A stretch of 64,000 bases of DNA. It comes from Chlamydiia bacterium (lineage in GTDB: Bacteria; Chlamydiota; Chlamydiia; Chlamydiales; Simkaniaceae). The translations under genes and the position numbers were made by a program. Position 1 is the first letter of the stretch, and every line of letters starts with the position of its first letter. The DNA lies in NCBI GenBank assembly GCA_022601645.1, contig JAJACH010000001.1:310001-374000 (forward strand). Reading direction: 5' to 3'. Shown here piece by piece: positions 8,274 to 17,071 of the stretch. Below the pieces are notes generated by a model, which ran no database searches, had not been told where the DNA came from, and saw only the letters and a program-made list of their open reading frames with translations.

Positions 8274-9578
8274 ATGGATCGTAAAACATATTTAATTGAT
8301 ACTAACGTCCTTCTCCAAGACCCACACTCCATAGAAAGATTCCAAGAGAACAATGTCGTTCTTCCTTTCAACGTTTTAGAAGAGCTTGATCGGAAGAAAA
8401 AACGCACAGATAACTTGGGCCATAATGCGCGGATGGTGCTTCGTTTTATCGATGAGCTTTCGCAAAAAGGTAATATCTATGAAGGGGTGAATATTGGTGA
8501 TGGGATCAACCTAAGCATCATGCCTGAGATCAGAAATGGTCAAAGGGCAAAGCTCCCCTTTTCCTACGAAGGGTCAAAAAACAAATTCATCTGCGCAGCA
8601 CACGTGCTAAAAGAGGCGGGTGAAAAAGCCACGATTGTCTCTCGTGACTTTGTCTTTAGGGCAAAAGCACAGTCCCTTGGGATTGAGGCTGAAGATTACC
8701 TCAATTCAAAAGAACCCTACGAAGCACTTTACCGCGGGATCAGACACATCGAGCTTCCCAAACCACAAGTCGATAAGTTCTTCTTAGACGGATTCCTGAA
8801 AGTCGACGGGGATTTTTGTGCCAACGAATACCTTGTTGTGACAAGCGAGAGTAACACTTCTGTTACCGTTAAATATAACGCGAAGAAAAAGCACTTTGAA
8901 CCTCTAATCCCTATCGATAAGGGGATATGGGGCATCAAACCTTTAAACGAAGAGCAGCAGTGCGGTATCGACCTCTTGCTTCGTGATGATATCGATCTTG
9001 TGACGTTTATCGGCCAAGCAGGAACGGGAAAAACCCTCCTCGCGTTAACTGTAGGCCTGAAAAAAGTTTTCGACGACAACGAGTTTAAGAAAATCCTCGT
9101 CTCTCGACCTGTCATGCCACTTGGAAACGACATTGGCTTCCTTCCTGGAACCAAAGAAGAGAAGATCTATCACTGGATGCAACCGATCTACGATAATCTC
9201 GAGTACCTTTGTGAATATACCGCAGGTGTCGACAACGGTTCTGAGACGAAAAAGTGGATCATGGATAGCGAGAAGATCGAAATGGAAGCTGTGACCTACA
9301 TCCGTGGACGATCTTTAACTCGCACCTGGATTATTATCGATGAAGCGCAAAACCTAACCCCTCACGAGGCGAAAACAATCATTTCCCGTGCGGGTAAAGG
9401 AACCAAAGTCATTATGACGGGGGACCCAACGCAAATCGATAATCCCTACTTAGACAAAGATACCAACGCCCTCACTTACATTGTAGAACGGATGAAACAC
9501 TGTCCTCTTTATGGACATATCACCTTCTCCAAAACCGAGCGGTCTAAGCTCTCTGCTCTCGCCGCCGAACTGCTTTAG
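8274..9578 (+). CDS. phoH: PIN domain-PhoH family ATPase
   Basis: The protein has 434 residues from the ATG at 8274, chosen because the PIN domain starts at once (DTNVLLQDP). The PIN domain (1-130) has the acidic residues of a ribonuclease fold. The PhoH ATPase domain (from about 230) has Walker A GQAGTGKT and Walker B IIIDEAQN. The fusion is the YlaK/PhoH2 type, a predicted ATP-dependent RNA helicase-ribonuclease. An earlier TTG at 8238 is possible, but it coincides with a TTGACA that could be the -35 box, leaving a very short or no leader. The stop lies inside the 131-bp repeat. Confidence 0.9.
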   Translation: MDRKTYLIDTNVLLQDPHSIERFQENNVVLPFNVLEELDRKKKRTDNLGHNARMVLRFIDELSQKGNIYEGVNIGDGINLSIMPEIRNGQRAKLPFSYEGSKNKFICAAHVLKEAGEKATIVSRDFVFRAKAQSLGIEAEDYLNSKEPYEALYRGIRHIELPKPQVDKFFLDGFLKVDGDFCANEYLVVTSESNTSVTVKYNAKKKHFEPLIPIDKGIWGIKPLNEEQQCGIDLLLRDDIDLVTFIGQAGTGKTLLALTVGLKKVFDDNEFKKILVSRPVMPLGNDIGFLPGTKEEKIYHWMQPIYDNLEYLCEYTAGVDNGSETKKWIMDSEKIEMEAVTYIRGRSLTRTWIIIDEAQNLTPHEAKTIISRAGKGTKVIMTGDPTQIDNPYLDKDTNALTYIVERMKHCPLYGHITFSKTERSKLSALAAELL

Positions 9579-9835
9579 GGGATTATGAGAGGGGGATTTC
9601 GGCACATCCGCGTCTAGGCTGTACTTTTAGGTACAGCCGTCACCACGACCGCTTTGCTATTCGCAAAGCTTGCACCAGACTACCCCACCCCTAACCCCCA
9701 AAGCTTATAGGGGATTATGAGCGGGGGATTTCGGCACATCCGCGTCTAGGCTGTACTTGAGGTACAGCCGTCACCACGACCGCTTTGCTATTCGCAAAGC
9801 TTGCACCAAACTACCCCACTCCTAACCCCTAAAGC
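9578..9835. repeat. Tandem 131/132-bp palindromic repeat, two copies
   Basis: Unit 1 (about 9578-9708) and unit 2 (9709-9835) are almost identical and differ by a few substitutions and one base of length. Each unit has two hairpins: GGCTGTAC/GTACAGCC (9617-9638 in unit 1) and GCTTTGC/GCAAAGC (9651-9669). The unit ends form a degenerate inverted repeat (GCTTTAGGGG versus CCCCCAAAGC). The first unit begins within the last codons of phoH. The 9836-9884 stretch after it is GC-rich with another possible stem. No gene is present from 9579 to 9884. Confidence 0.85.
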
Positions 9836-9884
9836 ATGGTGTTGCTTGAGGTGGAATCGGCGGAGCGGCAGCTTCGCACCGCTA

Positions 9885-10574
9885 TTAAGGGCAGGGGAGG
9901 ATGCTGGGTAAGAGGGCGGCTAAGGCGGTGCCGGGGGTTAGATGGAGTTTGCGACGTAAGCGTGAGATGCAACCTCTGTTTTCGTTCTCTTCACTAGCTA
10001 TGATTTCTGCTGTGGCATTCTGTAGGAATATAAGACCCATAGGTGATCGAAGGTCGTCCAATAGCTGGTCTCCCTGAGGAATTACAGCTGCGATTTGATT
10101 TAACCCTGGAAGTACTTGCTTCTCAATAATCAGTTTCTTTAGGCCGATTCCGCTAATACCTATTGCGGTTGCAACTAGTAAACTTCCGTAAATGCCTTTT
10201 TGAACTTGGTTTTTTGAGATGATCGTTAACGCTAGAAATAGTATAACTACACTTAGCCCTAGAATTCCGATTCCGATATTTTTTCCACTAGCCAATATTG
10301 TTGGCTGGCGTGCTCGTACGACTATGGCTGCTACAAGCAACTTTCTTTTTACTCCGCTTCTTTCCGTCCCAACGCTTTGGAGGTATTTATGAAGTCGTCT
10401 AGCGAATTTTGAGTTACCCTGTTGTAGGGCGTTCATGAAAGTTTCAGTTGATCTTACAGGGTCAGGAGCAGGTGGGACATGTTGCTGTTCAGGTGGGACA
10501 AAGGCGGGTTGCAGGTGTAGTGGCTGTTGCTCGACAGTATACATAGCTGGATTTAATGGAACTATTCTAGACAT
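9885..10574 (-). CDS. Hypothetical membrane protein, inclusion-membrane (Inc)-like
   Basis: The 229-residue protein has a Pro/Gln-rich N-terminus, a basic helical stretch (FARRLHKYLQ), and then two adjacent hydrophobic segments at about residues 100-121 and 130-150 separated by a short polar turn (SKNQVQKG). This bilobed hairpin is the hallmark of chlamydial Inc proteins, which are type III secreted and sit in the inclusion membrane. No domain was recognised. The start has GAGAGGGAG, and TATAAT is present upstream. An Inc assignment rests on hydropathy only. Confidence 0.65.
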   Translation of the reverse strand: MSRIVPLNPAMYTVEQQPLHLQPAFVPPEQQHVPPAPDPVRSTETFMNALQQGNSKFARRLHKYLQSVGTERSGVKRKLLVAAIVVRARQPTILASGKNIGIGILGLSVVILFLALTIISKNQVQKGIYGSLLVATAIGISGIGLKKLIIEKQVLPGLNQIAAVIPQGDQLLDDLRSPMGLIFLQNATAEIIASEENENRGCISRLRRKLHLTPGTALAALLPSILPCP

Positions 10575-10707
10575 TATTAAAAACTCCCTCTCTTGTTATT
10601 TAAAATTATACACTAATTAAATATTTAGGTCGATTTATAATAATTATTATACTGTGTGTTGTAATTTGTCGATTAAAAGCCCTGAGGGCCCCGTAAAGAG
10701 CTTTTAT

Positions 10708-11187
10708 CTATTTTGAGGCTCTCCATTCGACTGAGTCGGTTCCAACGGAACGGACTCCGACGCCATGGTCAAAGACGAGCGCGTCTTGACGGATGGTGGC
10801 TTCAAAAACGGTCCAACAGGTTCCTAGGGCAAAGACGAGGGTTAGGATGATAAAGAGTCTTTCCCAGATGGTGTGGTTGCGGAGGTAGGTCATCCACGCG
10901 ATCATGGAGATGAAGCAACCGACGAGTGCGACCCAAAAGGCGTAGATGTTCCAGACGGCTTGTTCTTCGACGAGTGCTTCGACTTCAGGAGTGAGTTTTC
11001 CTAAGATGGCGTAGTGGCCGGCAATTTGCGCTCCGATGATGGCGAGGAAGGTCAGTATGAACATGATGGTGAGGTAGCCGATGTGGTCCTTTTTAAAGAA
11101 AACCCAGATGGCTAGGATGACCACGAGTGTCCCAAAGGCGATGGGAAAGTGGGCGATGAATGGGTGAAGATGTTCTAAAGATAGCAT
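10708..11187 (-). CDS. DUF2231-like four-helix membrane protein
   Basis: The 159-residue protein has four predicted transmembrane helices and an N-terminal LHPFIAHFPIAFGTL, typical of DUF2231 membrane proteins. Its ATG overlaps the stop of the multicopper oxidase (TAATG), so translation is coupled. DUF2231-type proteins often accompany heme or copper redox functions. A role in the oxidase system is inferred from the overlap only. An AAAAGC/GCTTTT stem with a short T stretch lies just downstream and could be a terminator. Confidence 0.75.
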   Translation of the reverse strand: MLSLEHLHPFIAHFPIAFGTLVVILAIWVFFKKDHIGYLTIMFILTFLAIIGAQIAGHYAILGKLTPEVEALVEEQAVWNIYAFWVALVGCFISMIAWMTYLRNHTIWERLFIILTLVFALGTCWTVFEATIRQDALVFDHGVGVRSVGTDSVEWRASK

Positions 11188-12602
11188 TATCTGCCTCCGT
11201 ATCGGTCGACATATCTTTGAAATGTCGTTTGGTTAAATTTAAGGGGTTTGACGTTTTCATAGTTCACGGTTGTGAACATCCCTCCCCAAAGATGGTAGAG
11301 AAAATGGCAATGGAAGGGCCAGATGCCGGGATTTGTGGCATCGAATTGGATGGTAATGGTTTCGCTTGGCGGTACAAACACGGTATCGCGGATGGGGCCG
11401 TTGATTGAACGCCCATTCATGTTGGTGATTTGGAAGACGTGGCCATGTAGGTGCATGGGGTGTCCCATGTGTGAGGTGTTTTCTAGGATGAGTTCGACGC
11501 GTTCACCTTCGCGAACGGTAAGAGGGGTGTTATCGGGCCAGGCTTTTCCGTTGATGGTCCAGATATAGCGCCACATATCGCCGCCAAGTCTTAGATGGTA
11601 CGAGCGGTCGGGTTTTTGTTGTTTGAGGGGATTTTTGGGTTTGAGTTGTTTATCGAGGCGATTGGTGATTCTGGGAATGGGGCTTTCTGAGAGGGTATTT
11701 AAAGAGGCTGTGGGTGAATCTTTTGTGTTTAGGACTAGCCCTGTAAAATCCCAGGTTCCTTGAGCAATTGCTGGGATGGGGTATGAACCGGTTCCTTCAG
11801 GAATTTCTAAAAGCACATCGTAGCGTTGGGCAACGGCAATCTCGAGGTTTGCGACTTCTAGGGGGTAGGTGGGATTACCGTCACATGCGACGATCTTTGC
11901 CTTCAGTGGGGAAAAGTTAATGAAGAAATTGGTCATTGCTGAGGCGTTGATGATGCGTAAGAGGTAACTTTCACCTTCTATGACTTCATCGGTGTAGGGC
12001 GTATTTCCTGTATGACGATTACATAGGTAGGCGTCGTATTTGACATCAACTAGGCTTTGTTTGGGCGTAGGCATTTTTTTTGGAGGGGCGATATTATAGT
12101 TTTTACGTAGGCCTCGCCAAATCGCGCCTGGTGATTTGAAGGAGAAGTCTTCTAAGAACATGACCCCTTCGTTGCCTTTATAGTCACTTATGATAAGTGG
12201 AGCGGCCATGAGTCTTTGTTCTTGCAGTCCGTAATGGGAATGCATCCAAAAAGTGCCTTCTTGGACGAGCTTGAAGTTGTAACCTTGGGATTGATTTCGA
12301 GGGATAGGGTATTGGGAGACAAAGGCAACACCGTCTTCGCGCCAGGGGAGGATGAGTCCGTGCCAGTGGATCGTTGTCGGTTGGGTTGTTTGGTTGTCTA
12401 AGAGAACGTTAAAGCACTCGCCTTTTTTCTTTACGAGGCCATACTTTCCCTCGCGGTTGATAATATCAAAGACTTTGGATTTCTTATCCTTTACTTTGAT
12501 GATTGTCTCAACAACACTTAAGGTTGTTGCCTTATCATTGATCAATTCACAATCATTTGCAAAAAGGGAGGCAGAAATTAAGGCACAACAAATTGCTCTC
12601 AT
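11187..12602 (-). CDS. Exported multicopper oxidase
   Basis: The 471-residue protein begins with a signal peptide (MRAICCALISASLFA). All four copper motifs are present: HWHG (79-82), HSHYG (121-125), HPMHLHGH (381-388) and HCHFLYH (431-437), with a Met (442) as possible type 1 axial ligand. Three cupredoxin domains are implied. Such enzymes oxidise Cu(I), Fe(II) or phenols using oxygen in the periplasm or outside the cell. It lacks the Met-rich insert of CueO. It is co-translated with the DUF2231-like gene. Confidence 0.9.
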   Translation of the reverse strand: MRAICCALISASLFANDCELINDKATTLSVVETIIKVKDKKSKVFDIINREGKYGLVKKKGECFNVLLDNQTTQPTTIHWHGLILPWREDGVAFVSQYPIPRNQSQGYNFKLVQEGTFWMHSHYGLQEQRLMAAPLIISDYKGNEGVMFLEDFSFKSPGAIWRGLRKNYNIAPPKKMPTPKQSLVDVKYDAYLCNRHTGNTPYTDEVIEGESYLLRIINASAMTNFFINFSPLKAKIVACDGNPTYPLEVANLEIAVAQRYDVLLEIPEGTGSYPIPAIAQGTWDFTGLVLNTKDSPTASLNTLSESPIPRITNRLDKQLKPKNPLKQQKPDRSYHLRLGGDMWRYIWTINGKAWPDNTPLTVREGERVELILENTSHMGHPMHLHGHVFQITNMNGRSINGPIRDTVFVPPSETITIQFDATNPGIWPFHCHFLYHLWGGMFTTVNYENVKPLKFNQTTFQRYVDRYGGR

Positions 12603-12643
12603 TCCTTATCGCATAGCAGCCAGGGGGAATAAGAGCAAGTGAC

Positions 12644-13447
12644 CTATTGATGGTAGGCTTTCCATACAACTTCTGTCGCGGCATTTGAGCTGTCGATTTC
12701 TCCAGCATCCCAAAACCAAAGGCCTGTGCTGATTCCTTGATCGAAATCCCAAGCGGCAAAGTCACCGAGGTCTGTTGCTGACGAGAGCATCCCTGCAACG
12801 ACGCCGGTTTTAGACATTCCATAGCCTTGGACCCAGGTTTCCCAGCTTTTGATATACGGTTGCATGAGGCTTAGGGGATAGTAGGCCATGATGTTGAGAT
12901 AGTCGATGGAGCTGTCGGCTTCTTTGAATACCCATCCGGCTTGTTCTTGCCAAGAGGTTGCTGAGTTTGTGCAAAGACTTGTCTTAAGAGAAGAGGTTGC
13001 TTTAAAGGCCTTGATGAGTTGCCCAACGAGCTGGCCCTGGTCTTCGGTGTAGGTGTCTGGCTCCCAGTCAAAGTCAATCCCATCGAGTTTGTATTTTTTA
13101 CAGTAATTTGCAAGAGCTAGGGCGTAATTTGAAATGTTACTACTTGTCAACTGATCCCAAGTATTGTCGTATAAGCCTCCATGCCCGCCAACTGAAACCA
13201 TAACAGCAATATTTTTCCCATGACATGCCTTAATAAAAGAGGTGAAAAGTTCGTCATCTGCAAAAGCAGATTGGAGTCCAGATACTCCAGTGGTCTCACT
13301 TAATTCTCCAACGAATACATTCACAAGGTCGATATGCTCCGGGACGGGAGGAACTTCAGTCTGCACAGTGCGCCAGGTTGGGTACCAAACGCCATTGACG
13401 GCAAAAAGACTGCTGACAAAACAAAGGCAAAGGAGTAAACTTTTCAT
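12644..13447 (-). CDS. Exported GH18-family glycosidase (chitinase-like)
   Basis: The 267-residue protein has a signal peptide (MKSLLLCLCFVSSLFA) followed by a compact GH18 barrel. The catalytic DxxDxDxE motif is intact as DGIDFDWE, with Glu129 as acid/base. SVGG near residue 85 and the YLNIMAYY strand are also typical. It is predicted to cleave chitin-like beta-1,4-GlcNAc polymers outside the cytoplasm. It is clearly related to the protein at 48122-48958, which lacks a Sec signal. The TIM barrel is short but complete. Amoebal or arthropod chitin as substrate is inference. Confidence 0.88.
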   Translation of the reverse strand: MKSLLLCLCFVSSLFAVNGVWYPTWRTVQTEVPPVPEHIDLVNVFVGELSETTGVSGLQSAFADDELFTSFIKACHGKNIAVMVSVGGHGGLYDNTWDQLTSSNISNYALALANYCKKYKLDGIDFDWEPDTYTEDQGQLVGQLIKAFKATSSLKTSLCTNSATSWQEQAGWVFKEADSSIDYLNIMAYYPLSLMQPYIKSWETWVQGYGMSKTGVVAGMLSSATDLGDFAAWDFDQGISTGLWFWDAGEIDSSNAATEVVWKAYHQ

Positions 13448-13475
13448 AACTTAAAACAGTAGGGAGATTTTCATT

Positions 13476-14405
13476 TTGACACAAGAACTCATCGACCTTC
13501 ACTGTGACCTTTTAGGATGCGTTGAAGATAACCCGGCCTTGAATTTTGAAAGTGAGGAGACTTGCTGCAGTGTTCCTCAGCTTCTTGCAGGCGGGGTAAC
13601 AATGCAGATTTTGGCTGTTGCTGCCATTACACGGGAGGGAAGTTCAAAAAAAGGCCTCCGTCAACTTGAACTTTTTGATGAGCTCAAAGAAATGAATGGG
13701 CCAAATTATCGCCTCGCAATTGAAAATGCCAGCGCTTTGATCGAAGAGACAGAAGAGCTCGACCTTTTTATCAAGAGGTTAGATGCTGTCGAATCGCCAC
13801 TCTATGTAAGCTTGACCTGGAACTGCGAAAACCGCTTTGGGGGAGGGAACGCAACAGATATTGGGCTTAAAGAGGATGGGAAGGTTGTTTTAGAATATTT
13901 GAGTGAAAACGACATTGCAATCGATTTTAGTCACACTTCAGACGCGCTTGCCTGGGATATTTTAAATGAGATTGATCAAAAACAACTTCCGCTTAAAGTG
14001 ATGGCAAGTCACTCGAATTTTCGCTCTTTGCAAGATCATCCACGGAATTTGCCCGATGAGTTAGCAAAGGAAATCATTCGGCGTGGTGGGATTATTGGCA
14101 TCAATTTTATCCGTCGTTTTATCGGAGAGAAGAAAGAAGACATTCTCGCGCATTTCGAGCACGGTCTTTCACTTGGGGGAGAGGATGCGCTTTGTTTTGG
14201 TTCGGACTTTTACGGAGGTCTTAATATTCCAGAAGGGTTACTGCCAGGTATTGGAGACAAGCCCTTCTTTGAAGGCTTTAATAACGCTTCGAAGTTCCCC
14301 TTGATTTTAGCAATGCTTACCGAGAAACTCGGCAAGCAATTAGTCAACAAAATCGCATCAGAGAACTATCGGCGCTTTAACACGGTCAGTCCGTTGTTAT
14401 TTTGA
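13476..14405 (+). CDS. Membrane dipeptidase-type peptidase (M19)
   Basis: The 309-residue protein matches the M19 renal dipeptidase family: the metal site DLHCD at residues 7-11, DFSHTSD, ASHSNFR with second-metal ligands, GIIGINF and GSDFYGG. It hydrolyses dipeptides using two zinc ions and is probably cytoplasmic, since there is no signal peptide. The start is TTG with AGGGAG nine bases upstream. It is divergent from the GH18 gene with only 28 bases between starts. Its 3' end overlaps the convergent lipoprotein methyltransferase by 40 bases. Confidence 0.88.
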   Translation: MTQELIDLHCDLLGCVEDNPALNFESEETCCSVPQLLAGGVTMQILAVAAITREGSSKKGLRQLELFDELKEMNGPNYRLAIENASALIEETEELDLFIKRLDAVESPLYVSLTWNCENRFGGGNATDIGLKEDGKVVLEYLSENDIAIDFSHTSDALAWDILNEIDQKQLPLKVMASHSNFRSLQDHPRNLPDELAKEIIRRGGIIGINFIRRFIGEKKEDILAHFEHGLSLGGEDALCFGSDFYGGLNIPEGLLPGIGDKPFFEGFNNASKFPLILAMLTEKLGKQLVNKIASENYRRFNTVSPLLF

Positions 14406-15052
14406 TGCCTCTCAAGGAGCTCCCACTCAGGATGAGTTGCGAGAAAGTCAAGAACTGCTGGCCAAAGCCCGCGTTTTTCACGGCTGATATGCTTGGGATA
14501 CTCGGAGCGATCTCCGGTGTAGCCAATCCAGTCGGTGTTTTCAAAGTCCGCACTTGTGTCGTGGCAGATGATGTACTTTTTCGTCTGTGGAGAGAATTTT
14601 TCCAGCTCATACATCAAATGACTGTAGGTGTGGAGTGTGTCGATAAATAAAAGATCTGTCTTTCTCGGTTTAACTTGCATGTCATCTTGATGGATGAAGG
14701 TGTAGTTAATCCCTGTCCGTTTTGAAAGCTTTTTAAGTTTTTTGAGTTTATTGGACTCAACAGGATCAATATCAACGCCTATATACGTTTTAGTTTTGCT
14801 TCCATTTTCGGTAAGTCCTACAAGGGATCCCCACGTAGAAACAACCCCGCGAATGCCAAGCTCAAGCACCGATTCACATTCTCTTGCATATTTGCGAATG
14901 GTGGGTAAGTGCTCGTTAATATCTGAGGGGTGCTGTGCAAAAAAGTTATACTGCTTGTGCAGTTTCTTTAAGGCATGCGTCTTTTTCTCCTCAGTTTGGC
15001 AACCCATACAAAGGAGAAGTGCTAATAAACTAAATACCAGTGAATTTTTCAT
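14366..15052 (-). CDS. Lipoprotein with class I SAM methyltransferase fold
   Basis: The 228-residue protein has a lipoprotein signal peptide with lipobox LCMGC. It is followed by a Rossmann methyltransferase: motif I ESVLELGIRG, acidic loop IGVDIDP, DLLFIDTLHTYSH and a C-terminal IICHDTS. The pattern resembles the CmcI / Methyltransf_24 group, which often acts on sugars or small molecules. Export of a SAM enzyme is unusual because SAM is cytosolic; a host-side role or lost methyltransferase activity are both possible. The last 40 bases overlap the dipeptidase gene on the other strand. Confidence 0.78.
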   Translation of the reverse strand: MKNSLVFSLLALLLCMGCQTEEKKTHALKKLHKQYNFFAQHPSDINEHLPTIRKYARECESVLELGIRGVVSTWGSLVGLTENGSKTKTYIGVDIDPVESNKLKKLKKLSKRTGINYTFIHQDDMQVKPRKTDLLFIDTLHTYSHLMYELEKFSPQTKKYIICHDTSADFENTDWIGYTGDRSEYPKHISREKRGLWPAVLDFLATHPEWELLERHQNNNGLTVLKRR

Positions 15053-15092
15053 ACAAGCTATAATTGGATAAATCTCGATAATTGTCCAGTTT

Positions 15093-15839
15093 TTAAGTGG
15101 AGGAGTTAGATCTCAAAGCTGTACACACCGCATCAAATACGTTTCTTAGGCTGGAGGAAGGGTTGTGAGTTATGCATGTCAGCGAATGTTCCTGAACAAA
15201 TTCATACCTGTGATTATATTCAGAGAAAAAACAGTGTGACATCAGAGGGGAGATTCCTAGGTATAAGAATCCGCGTGAAACGAGGTAGAATCTGTATGTG
15301 ATCCTGTCTGTGCGTGTGCCCCAGTCTCTGCGTGTGCTCGTGTGGGTGAACATTTCTCTAAAACAAGGGTGTTCCCTGGGAAAGCGAAATGCGCCGAATG
15401 AGCGAACAAACTCTTCAGATTCAAATATAAAGCACTTAACTTTTGCTGAGCGAAGTTCACGTCGGGCATTTTCTGATGAGTAAAAGAATTCTCTAATGTA
15501 AAGGCAGATGCGAGTAATAATGTGTGCATTACGAGCAATTACATCAGACTCCTCCAGAAGGGAGATAGTTCTTTCTATGAGAAGAGCACATTTTTCTCTC
15601 TTAAACATGGTGCAATTCTCTCCATTCAAAAAGCCTTGTGATCGTGCCTTAAGGAAAGCAACTACTGAATAGAGAGAGTCTTCCTGATTGTCTCTTGTCA
15701 CTCTAATCTGACGGCAACCCCAAAAGGTGATTGTTGGAATTGAGAACTCACCCAGCGCATCCTGCCTTCTATTATGAAGACGATATATGTCACCAGGATT
15801 TGGAATGCAATCAAATTGCATAATGGGTAGTGAGGGCAC
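15093..15839 (-). CDS. Unknown protein, paralog of 15893-16480
   Basis: The 248-residue protein starts at a GTG with AAGGAAAG upstream. It belongs to no family I know. It shares with its neighbour the ITFWGCR block near residue 37, an ISLLEE helix followed by a helical RICLYIREFF stretch, an R.EL basic helix, and SFGAFRFP near 165. It has no signal peptide or clear membrane segment. Rare codons and an Arg/Cys-rich composition make it look faster-evolving than its neighbour. The two genes are separated by 53 bases, with no terminator between them. Confidence 0.6.
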   Translation of the reverse strand: MPSLPIMQFDCIPNPGDIYRLHNRRQDALGEFSIPTITFWGCRQIRVTRDNQEDSLYSVVAFLKARSQGFLNGENCTMFKREKCALLIERTISLLEESDVIARNAHIITRICLYIREFFYSSENARRELRSAKVKCFIFESEEFVRSFGAFRFPREHPCFREMFTHTSTRRDWGTRTDRITYRFYLVSRGFLYLGISPLMSHCFFSEYNHRYEFVQEHSLTCITHNPSSSLRNVFDAVCTALRSNSST

Positions 15840-15892
15840 TATCTTTCCTTCTTTTTTTGCCGCTAGTTTACCACAAGTTCCTCGAATTAAGG

Positions 15893-16480
15893 CTACTCAT
15901 TTCTAAAGGCTGTTTCATCGGCTATCACAAATAAATGGCCGTCAACTGTTATGGTGCCTCTTGCATCGGGGTGATTGTACTCAAAGCCATTCGGGCCTGT
16001 TGTGAAACGGCCGCCAAATGCGCCAGAACCTATGAAGTCTGCAGGGGTGTAGGCCAAAATGTATTTAGAAGCTTGGCGCGTTTCAAGTTGCGTTCGCATT
16101 GAGGAGGCTTCAAAAAATGAGCCGATCCACGCAAATAAGCGGGTAAAAAACCAAGCGTTTTCAAGGACTTGATCACAGGTTTCGTACTTACGAAGAAGTG
16201 ATATTTCAGCATCAAGGCATATTTCGAGGTAGTAGGGATCGCATGGAGTGCAGTCATCATCTTCACAGGTTAAACCGTGGAGGAGGTCAGCTTTTGCCGC
16301 GTCGAAGAGTCTTTGAGCTACGGCTTCAAGTTCTATGCTTTGTCCATCAATTCCTGAGGTCACCATGCGTGTCCCCCAGAACGTCACTGAGACTTGAGTA
16401 TTACGGTGGCTCAAATGTGTATAAAGCGCGTCCAGGTGACCTGCGTAGGTGGCTGAATTAATCGTAAAAGTAGCTGACAT
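15893..16480 (-). CDS. Unknown protein, paralog of 15093-15839
   Basis: I place the start at 16480 (MSATFTIN), which has AGGGAGA upstream, not at 16528. The 195-residue protein shares VTFWGTRMV, EISLLRKY, an FFTRLFAW amphipathic helix and GSGAFGGRF with the adjacent paralog. A CxxC-type cluster (CEDDDCTPCDP) near residue 80 is absent from the paralog. It is a putative accessory or effector family specific to this lineage. No enzyme motif was found. Confidence 0.65.
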   Translation of the reverse strand: MSATFTINSATYAGHLDALYTHLSHRNTQVSVTFWGTRMVTSGIDGQSIELEAVAQRLFDAAKADLLHGLTCEDDDCTPCDPYYLEICLDAEISLLRKYETCDQVLENAWFFTRLFAWIGSFFEASSMRTQLETRQASKYILAYTPADFIGSGAFGGRFTTGPNGFEYNHPDARGTITVDGHLFVIADETAFRNE

Positions 16481-16570
16481 AATCATCTCCCTGCATTTTG
16501 AATGAGGGAACAGCTTACGTAGATGCAATTATATTTGCCAAGGAAAGGAATTTTTACTATATCGGCAAGG

Positions 16571-17071
16571 ATGAAAAACTTCCTTTTGATTGTCTTATTC
16601 ATCATCGTGTTTGGAGTCGCTGGACTTATCTATGGATATTTCCATGGGACACAAACAAAAGCAGGCCCCAAACCTTATCTCTTAGTGTTGAAAAGAGGGG
16701 ATAATGTCTTAGAGCGGATCACAAAGCATTTAGAGGATGAAGGGTTAGATTGCTGCTCTGTTTCTGGCTTAGGTGCCATTGAGAACCCAAAGATTGCGTA
16801 TTACAACTTAAAGTTGAAGCGTTACTTGCCGCGGACATTTGAAGGGATGTATGAGTTGGCCTCTTTAAATGGTAATTTCATTCCAGCTGATGGGCACATC
16901 GTACCACATGTTCATGTTGTGATTGGCAACGAGAAGTACCAAACATTTGCAGGACACTTAATGGGAGGCACTGTTGGAGCCACTTTGGAGCTGACTATTG
17001 TTCCTTTGAAAGACGACTATGAAAGAGTCGAAGATAAAGCAATTGGATTAAAGCTGATTCAGGAGGATTAA
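16571..17071 (+). CDS. Membrane-anchored PPC/DUF296-domain protein
   Basis: From the ATG at 16571 the protein has an N-terminal anchor (about residues 2-23, hydrophobic with GYFHG after it), then a PPC (DUF296) domain: LKRGDNVLERI, CCSVSGLGA, the metal-binding PHVHVVIG and FAGHLMGGTVGATLELTIV. PPC domains occur in AT-hook plant DNA-binding proteins and as stand-alone bacterial proteins of unknown function. Placing one outside the membrane is unusual. An upstream ATG at 16523 would add 16 residues before the anchor. It is followed directly by a cytosolic paralog. Confidence 0.75.
   Translation: MKNFLLIVLFIIVFGVAGLIYGYFHGTQTKAGPKPYLLVLKRGDNVLERITKHLEDEGLDCCSVSGLGAIENPKIAYYNLKLKRYLPRTFEGMYELASLNGNFIPADGHIVPHVHVVIGNEKYQTFAGHLMGGTVGATLELTIVPLKDDYERVEDKAIGLKLIQED

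Noticed and set aside
10681-10707. Firm terminator call after 10708-11187
   Set aside because: The stem AAAAGC/GCTTTT is short with a long, partly paired loop; kept only as a remark in that gene's entry.
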